From NCBI RefSeq assembly GCF_007197575.1, contig NZ_CP041616.1, positions 2,852,001 to 2,916,000 of the forward strand: a stretch of DNA of 64,000 nt. The letters are read 5' to 3'. The stretch comes from Ornithinimicrobium ciconiae (GTDB lineage Bacteria > Actinomycetota > Actinomycetes > Actinomycetales > Dermatophilaceae). A program made the translations under genes and the position numbers. Shown here in pieces: positions 25,623 to 33,769 of the stretch (positions are counted from its first letter, which is position 1; each line of letters opens with the position of its first letter). The notes under the pieces are model-generated. The model searched no databases. It was not told the origin of the DNA and worked only from the letters and a program-made list of their open reading frames with translations.

Positions 25623-26258
25623 GTGAACAAGGCAGACCTGATTGAAGCACTGACTCCCACACTGGGAAGTCGCCGAGATGCCACCCTCGCCGTCGACGCG
25701 CTCGTCGACGTGGTCCTGCGTGAGGTCGCTGCCGGGGGAAGTGTCGGAATCACCGGTTTCGGCACCTTCGAGCGCACCGAACGGGCACCTCGCACCGGGC
25801 GCAATCCGCGCACCGGACAGATCGTGCCGATCGCCGGCACCCGAAGTCCACGCTTCCGTCCGGGCACCTACTTCAAGAAGGTTGTCACCGACCCGTCCGA
25901 CCTCCCAGAGGATGGGCTGGCTGGCGGTCGCGCCGCTGCGGGCACCGGCAGTACCTCACCGGAGGGCGCCTCAGCCGCTCCCCGCGGCCGACGCGCGTCA
26001 CCGGCGAAGGGCGCGGCCCGCCTCGTAGCAGCCGAGGATGTGGCGGCCATCGAGTCGCAACTGAAGGACTCAGCCAAGAAGACCCTCAAGAGGGCGCGGC
26101 AGGACGACGCCGAGACAGGGTCGGGCAAGGCCAAGTCCGGCAAGAGCAAGGCCAAGTCCGACGCAACCAAGTCCGGCTCAACCAAGTCCGGCAAGGACAA
26201 GAGCGCGAAAGATAAGAGCGCGAAGGACAAGAGCGGCAAGAAGACCAAGAAGAAGTAG
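25623..26258 (+). CDS. hup: HU-family nucleoid protein with long basic tail
   Basis: 211 residues from GTG 25623. The first ~90 form an HU domain: NKADLIEALTPTLGSRRDA, then GFGTFERTERAPRTGRNPRTGQ (DNA-binding arm), ending TYFKK. The remaining 120 are low complexity, finishing in Lys/Ser/Ala repeats (KSGK, KDKSAKDKSAKDKSG, KKTKKK), as in mycobacterial HupB/Hlp. The tail resembles histone H1 and is thought to compact DNA and be modified on Lys. It ends at a 36-bp perfect palindrome. Confidence 0.96.
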   Translation: MNKADLIEALTPTLGSRRDATLAVDALVDVVLREVAAGGSVGITGFGTFERTERAPRTGRNPRTGQIVPIAGTRSPRFRPGTYFKKVVTDPSDLPEDGLAGGRAAAGTGSTSPEGASAAPRGRRASPAKGAARLVAAEDVAAIESQLKDSAKKTLKRARQDDAETGSGKAKSGKSKAKSDATKSGSTKSGKDKSAKDKSAKDKSGKKTKKK

Positions 26259-26270
26259 GACCGGAAACAG

Positions 26271-26306
26271 AAGCGGCCCCTCACCTGATCAGGTGAGGGG
26301 CCGCTT
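26271..26306. terminator. 36-bp perfect palindrome after hup
   Basis: AAGCGGCCCCTCACCTGA and its exact reverse complement meet at 26288/26289; the loop would be formed from the central GATC. It lies 13 bp past the hup stop and just past the 3' end of tRNA-Glu on the other strand, so it probably terminates both converging transcripts. It lacks a clear T-run. Confidence 0.75.
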
Positions 26307-26314
26307 CCCATGGG

Positions 26315-26387
26315 TAGCCCCGACGGGATTCGAACCCGCGCTACCGCCTTGAGAGGGCGGCGTGCTAGGCCGCTACACAACGGGGCC
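26315..26387 (-). tRNA. tRNA-Glu (anticodon CUC)
   Basis: 73-nt cloverleaf. The acceptor GGCCCCG pairs with CGGGGCU (one G-U), the D arm is GUGUAGCGGCCUAGCAC, the anticodon arm is CCGCC-CUCUCAA-GGCGG with anticodon CUC, the T arm is GCGGG-UUCGAAU-CCCGU, and the discriminator is A. CCA is not encoded. It is in the same orientation as tRNA-Gln and gltX. Confidence 0.96.
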
Positions 26388-26485
26388 CTAGCAGGTGCTG
26401 ACAGGCGAGCCTGACAGCGGGTGGAAGCCTACCGCACAGCGGATGCTCTTCCGAAATGACCTCTGCCGCAAGGGCATTGATCAAG

Positions 26486-26557
26486 CTGGGGTACCAGGAC
26501 TCGAACCTAGAATGACGGTACCAGAAACCGTAGTGTTGCCAATTACACCATACCCCA
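26486..26557 (-). tRNA. tRNA-Gln (anticodon CUG)
   Basis: 72-nt cloverleaf. The acceptor UGGGGUA pairs with UACCCCA, the D arm is GUGUAAUUGGCAACAC, the anticodon arm is ACGGU-UUCUGGU-ACCGU with anticodon CUG, the T loop is UUCGAGU, and the discriminator is G. It begins with the U1-A72 pair typical of tRNA-Gln. Actinobacteria charge it with Glu through GluRS, then amidate by GatCAB. Confidence 0.96.
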
Positions 26558-26615
26558 AGGGGGTATCACCGTGCCTGCTGCCCGAAGGCTTCACGCATCG
26601 GTGAACCGAGGAGTG

Positions 26616-26644
26616 ATACTACCGGCCGCCCGCGCCACTCCCAA
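26616..26644 (-). promoter_or_regulatory. Promoter of the tRNA-Gln/tRNA-Glu unit
   Basis: On the minus strand TTGGGA (26644-26639), a 17-bp spacer, then TAGTAT (26621-26616). The predicted start near 26609 leaves about 52 nt before the mature tRNA-Gln 5' end. Confidence 0.6.
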
Positions 26645-26734
26645 ATCGCCCTGTCTCCCCGGCGCAGATCAGGTGCGTCACGACGACTCCTTCGCAGGTG
26701 GGTCAGTGGCCCTGTGACGCTGTGACGGCCCCGC

Positions 26735-28357
26735 TCAGCCCGAGGCGCTCGCCAGTTCGTCCCGCAGGCGGGTCAGCCGCGCCAGCGTCGAGGCCTTGCC
26801 CAGGACCTCCATCGACTCAAACAGCGGAGGTGAGATCCGCTGGCCGGACACGGCGGTGCGCAGCGGACCGAACGCAAACTTGGGCTTGATGCCCAGCCCC
26901 TCGACGAGCGCCGCGCGCAGCGCCTGCTCGATCCGCTCGGTGGCCCACTCGGGCTGGGCGCCGAGCGTGTCCGGAATGGCACCGTCGATCGGCTCCAGGG
27001 CCGCGATCGCAGCATCCAAAACAGCTCCGGCATCGTCCTTGAGCTGAGCACGGGCGTCGTCAGCGATCGGCAGCTCGGCGTCCGAGACATAGAACGGGGC
27101 AACCAGCGCGGCAGCGTCGGTGAGGGTCACGATGCGGGTCTGCACCAGCTCGGCGAGCGCCTTCAGTCGGCCCAGCTCGGGCAGCGTCGGTTGGTCCGAG
27201 AGCACCCCCGCTGTCTGCAGGTAGGGCAGCAGTCGGCTGGCCAGATCGCCGACCTCGAGCTGACGGATGTAGTGGCCGTTGAGGGAGTTGAGCTTGTCCA
27301 GGTTGAAGATCGGACCCACCGTGTTGACCTTGTCCCAGTCGAAGCCGGCACTGAACTCCTCAAACGTGAAGAGCTCCCGCTCGGTGCCGTCCTCCTCGAT
27401 GATCGGGGGGTAGCCCAGCAGTGCCAGGAAGTTCAGCAGCGCCTCGGGCAGGTAGCCCTGCTCCTTGAACCACGTCAGCCGGGCCCATGGGCTCTTGCGC
27501 TTGGAGATCTTGGCCTTCTTCTCGTCGCGCAGCAGCGGCATGTGTGCGTAGTGCGGGACCGGCAGGCCCAGCCACCGATAGAGCAGGACGTGCTTGGGCG
27601 TGCTGGAGATCCACTCCTCGCCGCGCACCACGTGGGTGATGCCCATCTCGTGGTCGTCGACCACCACCGCGAGGTGGTATGTCGGGAAGCCGTCGGCCTT
27701 GACAATCACCTGGTCGTCCGGCCGGGGCGCGGAGACCTCGCCGCGCACCAGGTCGGTGAAGGTCAGCGGGGCATCGTCCGGGATGAACATCCGCACCACC
27801 GGCGTCTCGCTGAATCCGGGCAGCCCGGCCCGCTCCTCGCGGGTCTTGCCGTGACAGAGCCGGTCATAGCCGGTCGGCTGCTTAAGCTTCTGCTGCTTCT
27901 CGCGCATCCCGGCCAGCCGCTCCCCCGAGCACCAGCACAGGTAGGCGTGGCCCTGCTCGAGCAACCGGTCGGCATACGGTCGGTAGGTCTCGAGGCGCTC
28001 GGACTGGCGGTATGGCGCGCACGGTCCGCCCTTGTCCGGCCCCTCGTCCCAGGCCAGGCCGAGCCAGGAGAGCGTGTCATAGATCTGCTGCTCGCTATCG
28101 GCCTGGAAGCGGGCCCGGTCGGTGTCCTCGATGCGCAGGATGAACCGGCCACCCTGCTGACGGGCGAAGGCCAGGTCGAACATCGACATGTAGGCCGTGC
28201 CGACGTGCGGGTCTCCGGTCGGGGACGGTGCGACACGAAGCCGCACGGCGCCGGGCAGCGTGCCGTCCGGCGCGGCCTGCTCTGGTGCTCCCTGGGCGTC
28301 GTCCTGACGCGCGTCGATGAAGGTGCCGGTGCTGGGGTTGGGTGCCTGCTCAGTCAT
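26735..28357 (-). CDS. gltX: Glutamyl-tRNA synthetase (probably non-discriminating)
   Basis: 540-residue class I synthetase. The HIGH-like motif is APSPTGDPHVGT (about residues 43-54) and the KMSKS-like motif is KISKRKSPW; FILRIEDTDRARF and GLAWDEGPDKGG are GluRS-specific. It lies upstream of tRNA-Gln(CUG) and tRNA-Glu(CUC) on the same strand. Because Actinobacteria generally lack GlnRS, this enzyme is expected to load both tRNAs with Glu. The N-terminal ~35 residues are an unconserved Gln/Ala/Pro-rich lead. Confidence 0.97.
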   Translation of the reverse strand: MTEQAPNPSTGTFIDARQDDAQGAPEQAAPDGTLPGAVRLRVAPSPTGDPHVGTAYMSMFDLAFARQQGGRFILRIEDTDRARFQADSEQQIYDTLSWLGLAWDEGPDKGGPCAPYRQSERLETYRPYADRLLEQGHAYLCWCSGERLAGMREKQQKLKQPTGYDRLCHGKTREERAGLPGFSETPVVRMFIPDDAPLTFTDLVRGEVSAPRPDDQVIVKADGFPTYHLAVVVDDHEMGITHVVRGEEWISSTPKHVLLYRWLGLPVPHYAHMPLLRDEKKAKISKRKSPWARLTWFKEQGYLPEALLNFLALLGYPPIIEEDGTERELFTFEEFSAGFDWDKVNTVGPIFNLDKLNSLNGHYIRQLEVGDLASRLLPYLQTAGVLSDQPTLPELGRLKALAELVQTRIVTLTDAAALVAPFYVSDAELPIADDARAQLKDDAGAVLDAAIAALEPIDGAIPDTLGAQPEWATERIEQALRAALVEGLGIKPKFAFGPLRTAVSGQRISPPLFESMEVLGKASTLARLTRLRDELASASG

Positions 28358-28571
28358 GGTGGGCCGAGCCTATCTCTCCCCCAGCCTGGGACTCGTCCCG
28401 ATCCACGGTGTGGAGCTGGAGTTCGGGGATCCCGTCAAAGTCCGCGGGGTTGCAGGTGAAGAGCGGCAGCTCGTGTGCAATGGCGGTGGCTGCGATGAGC
28501 GCGTCGTAGGCTCGGGCCGCAGCTGTGCGCCCGGCGTGGCGCAGCGAAGCCGCAACCTCCACGGGACTCAC
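28350..28571 (-). pseudogene. VapC-like PIN-domain toxin remnant (N-terminal half missing)
   Basis: 73-codon frame that ends like a VapC toxin: GRTAAARAYDALIAATAIAHELPLFTCNPADFDGIPELQLHTVD, with the conserved D-A-L-I-A-A and the acidic NPADFDG. The first ~60 residues of a PIN domain, including the first catalytic Asp (the usual DTS motif), are absent. The GTG at 28571 overlaps the antitoxin stop (GTGA), the usual toxin-antitoxin junction, so an internal deletion is likely. Its stop lies inside the gltX start region. Confidence 0.75.
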
Positions 28572-28728
28572 CGTGCCGGGTCGAGGATGGCATCGAGGTC
28601 AGCACGCAGTGCAGCGGCCTCCACCCGCGGGAGGCTGCGACGTCGGGCTATCAGTTCCCGCACGCTGACGGGACGGCGCTGCGATTGCGCAGATCTCTGA
28701 CCGGAATCACGTCCACGACGCGAGCGTC
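28568..28728 (-). pseudogene. Phd-like antitoxin remnant, frameshifted
   Basis: On the minus strand one frame reads VVDVIPVRDLRNRSA (a typical Phd N-terminal motif), and a frame shifted at the AGCGCCGTCCCG stretch continues RRPVSVRELIARRR and ends ADLDAILDPAR plus a stop at 28568. The centre of an antitoxin (about 20-25 residues) appears deleted, which also broke the frame. No intact antitoxin start was found; the left limit is approximate. Confidence 0.6.
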
Positions 28729-28802
28729 GTCACCGGTGATACAGAGGCTGCCTGTCCACAGGTTGACGTTGAGGACCACATGCCAGCCGTGCCGTGCCCG
28801 GG

Positions 28803-29414
28803 TCAGCCCAGCATCGCGCCCGTCAACGACTCCTGCACCCAGGTGAGGAAGTCGTAGTAGGCCATCTGCTGCATGGCGCCCGGATCCATCTCCCCTTCGC
28901 CCTGCAGCGCCAGGGCAAACTCCTCGTGCAGCCGCTCGGAGTCCTCCTCGCTGCGCATCCCCAGCCGCTCCCCCAGGATCAGACGTATGTCGGTGAGCGC
29001 CATCGTCATCGCCCTCGCCTGGTCGGGGTCCAGGGCGAGCTTCACGGGCTCGTCGGGCTCGTGGTCTCCCTCGGCGGGCAGCGCCTCGCTCAACGCCACC
29101 ATGGCGGTCGCCAGGTTGGCGGCCTTGCGGGACCGGAGCGTGTGCTCGGTGAGTCGCCGGAACTCCGCGGCCTGCCCGGCATCGGTGCGGTGGGCCGGCG
29201 GCAACAGTCGCCGCAGGGCCGGGTCACTGGGCTCCTCCGGGTCCGCCGTGCCGCCAAGACCGGCGACCAGATCCAGGAACGGGTCGCCGGTGTCCTCCCG
29301 CTCGGGGGCGACGAAGTCGTGGGTCAGACGCATCAGGTGCAGCACGACGGCGACCTCGCCGGTCTCCCAGGTCGCGGTGAACCGTCCCTTGCGGGAGCGG
29401 AACATGGTCGCCAT
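28803..29414 (-). CDS. DUF2017 domain protein
   Basis: 203-residue actinobacterial protein of unknown function (RFTATWETGEVAVVLHLMRLTHDFV, then DPALRRLLPPAHRTD and a helical C terminus ending YYDFLTWVQESLTG). It is always found beside clpS; here its start overlaps the clpS stop by 1 bp. The conserved pairing suggests a role in Clp-mediated proteolysis, but this is inference from context. Confidence 0.9.
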   Translation of the reverse strand: MATMFRSRKGRFTATWETGEVAVVLHLMRLTHDFVAPEREDTGDPFLDLVAGLGGTADPEEPSDPALRRLLPPAHRTDAGQAAEFRRLTEHTLRSRKAANLATAMVALSEALPAEGDHEPDEPVKLALDPDQARAMTMALTDIRLILGERLGMRSEEDSERLHEEFALALQGEGEMDPGAMQQMAYYDFLTWVQESLTGAMLG

Positions 29415-29734
29415 CAGTCGTCCTTCTGGAAGGTCGCCCAGAGTCCGTAGCCGTGCATCGCCTCGGTGTCGGCCTCCATCTTTTCCCGGCTGCCGTGCGA
29501 GACGGCCGAGCGTCCCTCCTCGTGGACCTGCATCATCAGTCGTTCGGCCTTGGCCTTGGGATAGCCGAAGTGTGTCTGGAAGACCCAGGACACATAGGAC
29601 ATGAGGTTGACCGGGTCGTTCCAGACGATGGTGACCCAGGGCTTGTCGACGTCGGGTCGGTCCAGGACCGCGACCTGACCGGCCTCCTGCGGTCCGGGGC
29701 TGTCGGGTCCGGGCGGCTGGGTGGAGGAGGTCAT
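29414..29734 (-). CDS. clpS: ATP-dependent Clp protease adaptor ClpS
   Basis: 106-residue N-end rule adaptor that delivers N-degron substrates to ClpC/ClpP. The core WVTIVWNDPVNLMSYVSWVFQTHFGY (the conserved N-D-x-V-N) and MQVHEEGRSAVSHGSREKMEADTEAMHGYGLWAT are intact. Start 29734 (MTSSTQPPG) is chosen over one 5 codons upstream. The N-terminal ~30 residues are Pro-rich and flexible. It is coupled to the DUF2017 gene. Confidence 0.97.
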   Translation of the reverse strand: MTSSTQPPGPDSPGPQEAGQVAVLDRPDVDKPWVTIVWNDPVNLMSYVSWVFQTHFGYPKAKAERLMMQVHEEGRSAVSHGSREKMEADTEAMHGYGLWATFQKDD

Positions 29735-29759
29735 GAACACGGCGTCCACTCTACGGTCC

Positions 29760-30491
29760 TCATCCCGCCAGGCTGCGCACCAGCAGGGTCAGTGCCGAGG
29801 CAGCACAGACCAGCAACATGATGTTGCGGATCCGCAGGGGTGAAACGTGTCGACCGACCCGACCGGAGAGCCAGAGCCCGGCCAGCAGGAAGGGCACCAA
29901 GAGCGCGGCCAGCCAGACCTGGCGGGCCTCCAGCTGACCGCTGACACCGAGTCCGATCAGGCTGAACACCGCCCCCAGGACGAAATAGACCGCGAGCGTG
30001 CTGCGGATCTGCACCGGGGACCGGTGCTGATAGAGGATCGCGATGGGTGGGCCGCCGATCGAGGTGGCGGTGGAGGTGACTCCCGAGATGATGCCCGCCC
30101 CGACCAGCGTGGTGGGGGTGATCGGCACGGTCACCGTGTGCCGGGTGACCAGGACCGCTGCCAGCACCATCACGCCGACCGCCACGGACAGCTGCCGGAC
30201 GGTGAACAGAGAGACCAGCCAGACACCGAGCACGGTCCCGGGGATGCGGGCGGGCAGGGCCCACGCCAGCCCGCGCCAGTCGATCTCCTGGCGGTTGCGG
30301 GCCAGCTGCAGCAGGGGCAGCAGCGCCGCCGTGCACAGCAGCAGCCCCGGCATGAGCTCGGGGGCGACCAGGGTCGCGATCGGAGCGCCGACCAGCCCCA
30401 GGCCGAGGCCGACCAGGCCCTGCACCATCGTCCCCACGAGCAGGGCGAGCGCAATGACCGCCAACGCCCACAGTGGAACCCCGAGAATCAC
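29760..30491 (-). CDS. TauE/SafE-family sulfite/anion exporter
   Basis: 243-residue polytopic membrane protein with about 7-8 hydrophobic segments and the two TauE/SafE half-repeats: VGLGLGLVGAPIATLVAPELMPG near the N terminus and GIISGVTSTATSIGGPPIAILYQ in the second half. Substrates in the family include sulfite, sulfoacetate and other organic anions; the one here is unknown. It starts with GTG and is divergent from pncB across 36 bp. Confidence 0.9.
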   Translation of the reverse strand: MILGVPLWALAVIALALLVGTMVQGLVGLGLGLVGAPIATLVAPELMPGLLLCTAALLPLLQLARNRQEIDWRGLAWALPARIPGTVLGVWLVSLFTVRQLSVAVGVMVLAAVLVTRHTVTVPITPTTLVGAGIISGVTSTATSIGGPPIAILYQHRSPVQIRSTLAVYFVLGAVFSLIGLGVSGQLEARQVWLAALLVPFLLAGLWLSGRVGRHVSPLRIRNIMLLVCAASALTLLVRSLAG

Positions 30492-30527
30492 CGGCCCACC
30501 CTACGGCCCTCAATTACAGTGTGGCCC

Positions 30528-31850
30528 GTGACCAACCGCACCTCGCTCTTCACCGACCACTACGAACTGACCATGCTGCAGGCCGCCCTGGCCGGCGGTC
30601 ACGCCGACCGACGGTGCGTCTTCGAGGCCTTCACCCGGCGCCTGCCCGAGGGACGACGCTATGGGGTGGTCGCCGGGACCGGACGGTTTCTGGATGCGTT
30701 GGCAGACTTCACCTTCGGCCCCGAGGAGATCGATTTCCTGCGAGAGACCAAGGTCGTCAACGAGCAGACCCTGCAGTGGCTCACGGACTATCGGTTCAGC
30801 GGAGACATCTGGGGTTATGCGGAGGGTGAGTGCTACTTCCCCGGATCGCCCCTGCTCATCGTGGAGTCGACCTTCGCCGAGGGCGTCATCCTCGAGACCC
30901 TGCTCCTGTCGATCCTCAACCACGACTCGGCGGTCGCCGCCGCAGCCTCCCGGATGACGGCAACGGCCGGTGACCGGCCCTGCATCGAGATGGGCTCGCG
31001 GCGCACCCACGAGGAGTCGGCAGTGGCCGCCGCGCGGGCGGCATACATCGCGGGGTTCGGCTCCACCTCCAACCTGGAGGCGGGCCGCCGCCACGGGATC
31101 CCCACCAGAGGCACCGCGGCACACTCCTTCACCCTGCTGCACGACTCCGAGCGCGAGGCCTTTGCGGCTCAGCTGCAGAGTCTGGGTCTGGACACCACGC
31201 TGCTGGTCGACACCTATGACGTCACCGCTGCGGTCGAGCTCGCCGTCGAGCTGGCCGGTCCCGGGCTCGGCGGGGTGCGCCTGGACTCCGGTGACCTCGT
31301 CTCCCAGGCCCATGAGGTGCGTGCCCAGCTCGACGGGCTGGGGGCGCGGGACACACGCATCGTGGTCACCTCCGACCTGGACGAGTTCGCGATCGCGGCG
31401 CTGCAGGCGGCGCCCGTGGATGCCTATGGCGTGGGGACCCGGGTGGTCACCGGGTCCGGCGCTCCGGCGGCCGGCATGGTCTACAAGCTGGTCTCCCGTG
31501 AGGGAGCCGACGGGAAGTTCGAGGGGGTCGCCAAGGCGAGCAAGGACAAGGCCTCGGTCGGCGGGCGCAAGCACGCCCTGCGTCGGCGCAACTCCATGGG
31601 CGTTGCCCACGAGGAGCGCATCGGCATCGACATCACCCCCACGGACGACGGCGACGACCGCGACCTGCTCGTCCAGCTGGTCAGCGACGGCGAGGTGCAG
31701 GTGCCGACCGACGCGCACACCGCTCGTGAGCACCACACCGCCTCCCGTGCAGAGCTGCCGACCAAGGGCCTGCGCCTCTCGCAGGGTGAGCCGGCGATCC
31801 GCACGGTCTATGAGGACGAGGCCAGCCGCACCGAGGTCGAGGGGGACTAG
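30528..31850 (+). CDS. pncB: Nicotinate phosphoribosyltransferase
   Basis: 440-residue enzyme joining nicotinate and PRPP in NAD salvage. The N terminus TSLFTDHYELTMLQAALAGG is highly diagnostic; FEAFTRRLPEGRRYGVVAG, FGSTSNLEAGRRHGIPTRGTAAHSF and GVRLDSGDL follow. GTG 30528 is preferred because the longer in-frame extension is antisense to the exporter gene. TACAGT at 30515-30520 may be its -10, leaving almost no leader. pncA follows 118 bp downstream on the same strand. Confidence 0.96.
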   Translation: MTNRTSLFTDHYELTMLQAALAGGHADRRCVFEAFTRRLPEGRRYGVVAGTGRFLDALADFTFGPEEIDFLRETKVVNEQTLQWLTDYRFSGDIWGYAEGECYFPGSPLLIVESTFAEGVILETLLLSILNHDSAVAAAASRMTATAGDRPCIEMGSRRTHEESAVAAARAAYIAGFGSTSNLEAGRRHGIPTRGTAAHSFTLLHDSEREAFAAQLQSLGLDTTLLVDTYDVTAAVELAVELAGPGLGGVRLDSGDLVSQAHEVRAQLDGLGARDTRIVVTSDLDEFAIAALQAAPVDAYGVGTRVVTGSGAPAAGMVYKLVSREGADGKFEGVAKASKDKASVGGRKHALRRRNSMGVAHEERIGIDITPTDDGDDRDLLVQLVSDGEVQVPTDAHTAREHHTASRAELPTKGLRLSQGEPAIRTVYEDEASRTEVEGD

Positions 31851-31956
31851 GTCAGACCGCGGCTGGCGGCGTCGACGGCCCAGCCTGCTCCGACACTCCG
31901 TCACGGGCGCCGGTGTGACACAAGCACCACGTGCCGGACGCCCAGGACCACCGCGT

Positions 31957-31969
31957 TACCGTGGGCGCA
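31957..31969 (+). promoter_or_regulatory. Probable -10 element TACCGT for leaderless pncA
   Basis: TACCGT at 31957-31962 predicts a transcription start at 31969, the A of the pncA ATG. There is no ribosome-binding site before the gene. Confidence 0.45.
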
Positions 31970-32550
31970 TGACCCGGGCACTGATCATCGTTGACGTCCA
32001 ACTCGACTTCTGCGAGGGCGGCTCATTGGCCGTCGAGGGAGGCTCCGCCGTGGCTGCCGGCGTGACGGCTCACGTGGCCGCCCACGGCGGAGAGTATGCC
32101 GCGATCGTCGCGACCGCGGACTGGCACATCGATCCGGGGGACCACTGGTCGGACGAGCCGGACTTCGTGGACAGCTGGCCCGTGCACTGTGAGGCGGAGA
32201 CCGCCGGTGCCGAGTTCCGGCCCGAGCTGGCCGGCGCCCTCGACCACGTTCAGGCGGTCTTCCGCAAGGGGCAGTATGCCGCCGCCTACTCCGGCTTCGA
32301 GGGCAGCACCGAGGTCGACGGCTCGCCGGTCGGTCTGGCCGACTGGCTGCGCCAACGGGACGTCACCGGGGTCGACGTCGTCGGCATCGCCACCGACCAC
32401 TGCGTGCGGGCCACGGCCCTCGACGCGGTCGCCAATGGCCTGGAAGCCACGGTGCTGCTGGACCTGACCGCTGGTGTCGCACCGGAGTCCACCGAGGCTG
32501 CCGTCGAGGCGATGCGCGCCTCGGGTGTGACGCTGCGTCAGAGCACGTGA
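31969..32550 (+). CDS. pncA: Nicotinamidase
   Basis: 193-residue isochorismatase-fold hydrolase converting nicotinamide to nicotinate, the substrate of the adjacent pncB. LIIVDVQLDFCEGGSL contains the first catalytic Asp; the metal site is TADWHIDPGDHW (D, H, H). The second catalytic region FRKGQYAAAYSGFEG contains the Lys, and the nucleophile Cys is in IATDHCVRATALDA. It is the activator of pyrazinamide in mycobacteria. The two-gene salvage unit is complete here. Confidence 0.96.
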   Translation: MTRALIIVDVQLDFCEGGSLAVEGGSAVAAGVTAHVAAHGGEYAAIVATADWHIDPGDHWSDEPDFVDSWPVHCEAETAGAEFRPELAGALDHVQAVFRKGQYAAAYSGFEGSTEVDGSPVGLADWLRQRDVTGVDVVGIATDHCVRATALDAVANGLEATVLLDLTAGVAPESTEAAVEAMRASGVTLRQST

Positions 32551-32565
32551 GCCAGCAGGCCAGCC

Positions 32566-32655
32566 TCAGCTCTCGCGCTTGAAGAGCGCGTAGAACGCGT
32601 AGAGCACGACCACCAGGATCACGACGAAGATGGCGGAGTCGATGAGGGTCTGCAT
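32566..32655 (-). CDS. 29-residue single-span membrane peptide
   Basis: Short frame with ATG 32655 preceded by AGGAAC, encoding MQTLIDSAIFVVILVVVLY and ending ALFKRES: one hydrophobic helix of about 18 residues flanked by an acidic N side and a positively charged C side. It lies 59 bp after the RDD-family gene on the same strand, so it is probably co-transcribed. Small size limits certainty, but the start signal, topology and charge pattern are those of a real small membrane protein. Confidence 0.55.
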   Translation of the reverse strand: MQTLIDSAIFVVILVVVLYAFYALFKRES

Positions 32656-32714
32656 GATGTTCCTGTGCTAGATCGGGATGTGGGGTCCTGCGGAAATCGC
32701 AGCGTCACTGCTGG

Positions 32715-33665
32715 TCAGCGGCGCTTCTTGACGACGTTGGTCTTGGCGACCTTGTCGTTGAGCGACTGCTTGTTCTTGTCCCACAGCGGCCAGAGACCGT
32801 TGAGGAGGCCGAACAGGCCGGAGATGAACGAGAGCGACGCAAAGCCCGACAGCAGGTTGGGACCGAACCAGACCAGCGCCCGGATGACGGACGTCGCCCA
32901 GGACAACGGACCATCCTGGTCCCGCAGTCGCACCCGCAGTCCGGTGGCCATCTTGCCCACGGTCGCCCCAAACTGCTTCAGCATCAGCGCCTCGTAGACG
33001 ATGCCCAGCACTGCGGTCATGAGGCCATACATCAGCAGGTCGCTGGCGAGGCCTGAGGGCACGGTGAGGGAGTCGCCCGGGTCCATCACCCAGTCCATGT
33101 AGTCGCCGAAGAAGTCCGGCATGATCACCATGGCGAGCAGCGTCGACACGACGCCGATCAGGATGCCGTCGAGGATGCGGGCCAGGAAGCGCATGCCCCA
33201 GCTGGCGATGGGCTGTCCGTCCGGGGTGACCGGACCGGTCTCCAGGCCGGTGTAGCCTCCGCCGGGCATCGGCTGACCCCAGCCGCCCTGCTGCTGACCA
33301 TAGGGGTTGGCCTGCTGACCCGGCTGCCCGTACTGCGGCGCCTGTCCGTACTGCCCCTGCGGTCCGCCTGGCTGCTGCCCCGGCGCGCCGTACTGACCCC
33401 CCTGCCCATGACCCTGCTGTCCGTAGCCCGGCTGGCCCTGGCTAGCGTCCCCCTGCTGGCCCTGGCCGGCGTCCCCCTGCTGGCCGGCATACTGCCCCGG
33501 CTGTCCGTAACCCTGGCCCGCTGCCCCTGCGGCCCCCGCGCCTGCCTGGTCCAGACCAGGCTTCTGCTTGGGGCTGGTGTGCTCGGTCCACGTCACGCCG
33601 TCCCAGTAGCGCAGGCTGTCGCCGTCCTGCGGGTCGTCGTACCACCCTGCCTCACGTGTATTCAT
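32715..33665 (-). CDS. RDD-family membrane protein with DUF2510 and Gly/Gln-rich linker
   Basis: 316 residues. The N terminus (GWYDDPQDGDSLRYWDGVTWTEH) is a DUF2510 motif. Residues about 40-145 are Gly/Gln/Tyr-rich imperfect repeats (GQQGDAGQGQQGDASQGQPG-like). The C-terminal ~150 residues form an RDD domain with 3-4 membrane spans (GMRFLARILDGILIGV; GATVGKMATGLRVRLRDQDGP). ATG 33665, 8 bases after GGGAGG, is preferred to ATG 33671. The linker may be disordered or prone to phase separation. Function unknown. Confidence 0.85.
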   Translation of the reverse strand: MNTREAGWYDDPQDGDSLRYWDGVTWTEHTSPKQKPGLDQAGAGAAGAAGQGYGQPGQYAGQQGDAGQGQQGDASQGQPGYGQQGHGQGGQYGAPGQQPGGPQGQYGQAPQYGQPGQQANPYGQQQGGWGQPMPGGGYTGLETGPVTPDGQPIASWGMRFLARILDGILIGVVSTLLAMVIMPDFFGDYMDWVMDPGDSLTVPSGLASDLLMYGLMTAVLGIVYEALMLKQFGATVGKMATGLRVRLRDQDGPLSWATSVIRALVWFGPNLLSGFASLSFISGLFGLLNGLWPLWDKNKQSLNDKVAKTNVVKKRR

Positions 33666-33769
33666 GCCCATAGCCTCCCACGGCTGGGGCCGTGTCCCGA
33701 ACAACCACGCTGCCCCGCGCGGGTGTTGCGTAGCCCACGTCGTCAGCCGCCGGGTTGGCCTGCGGGCAG

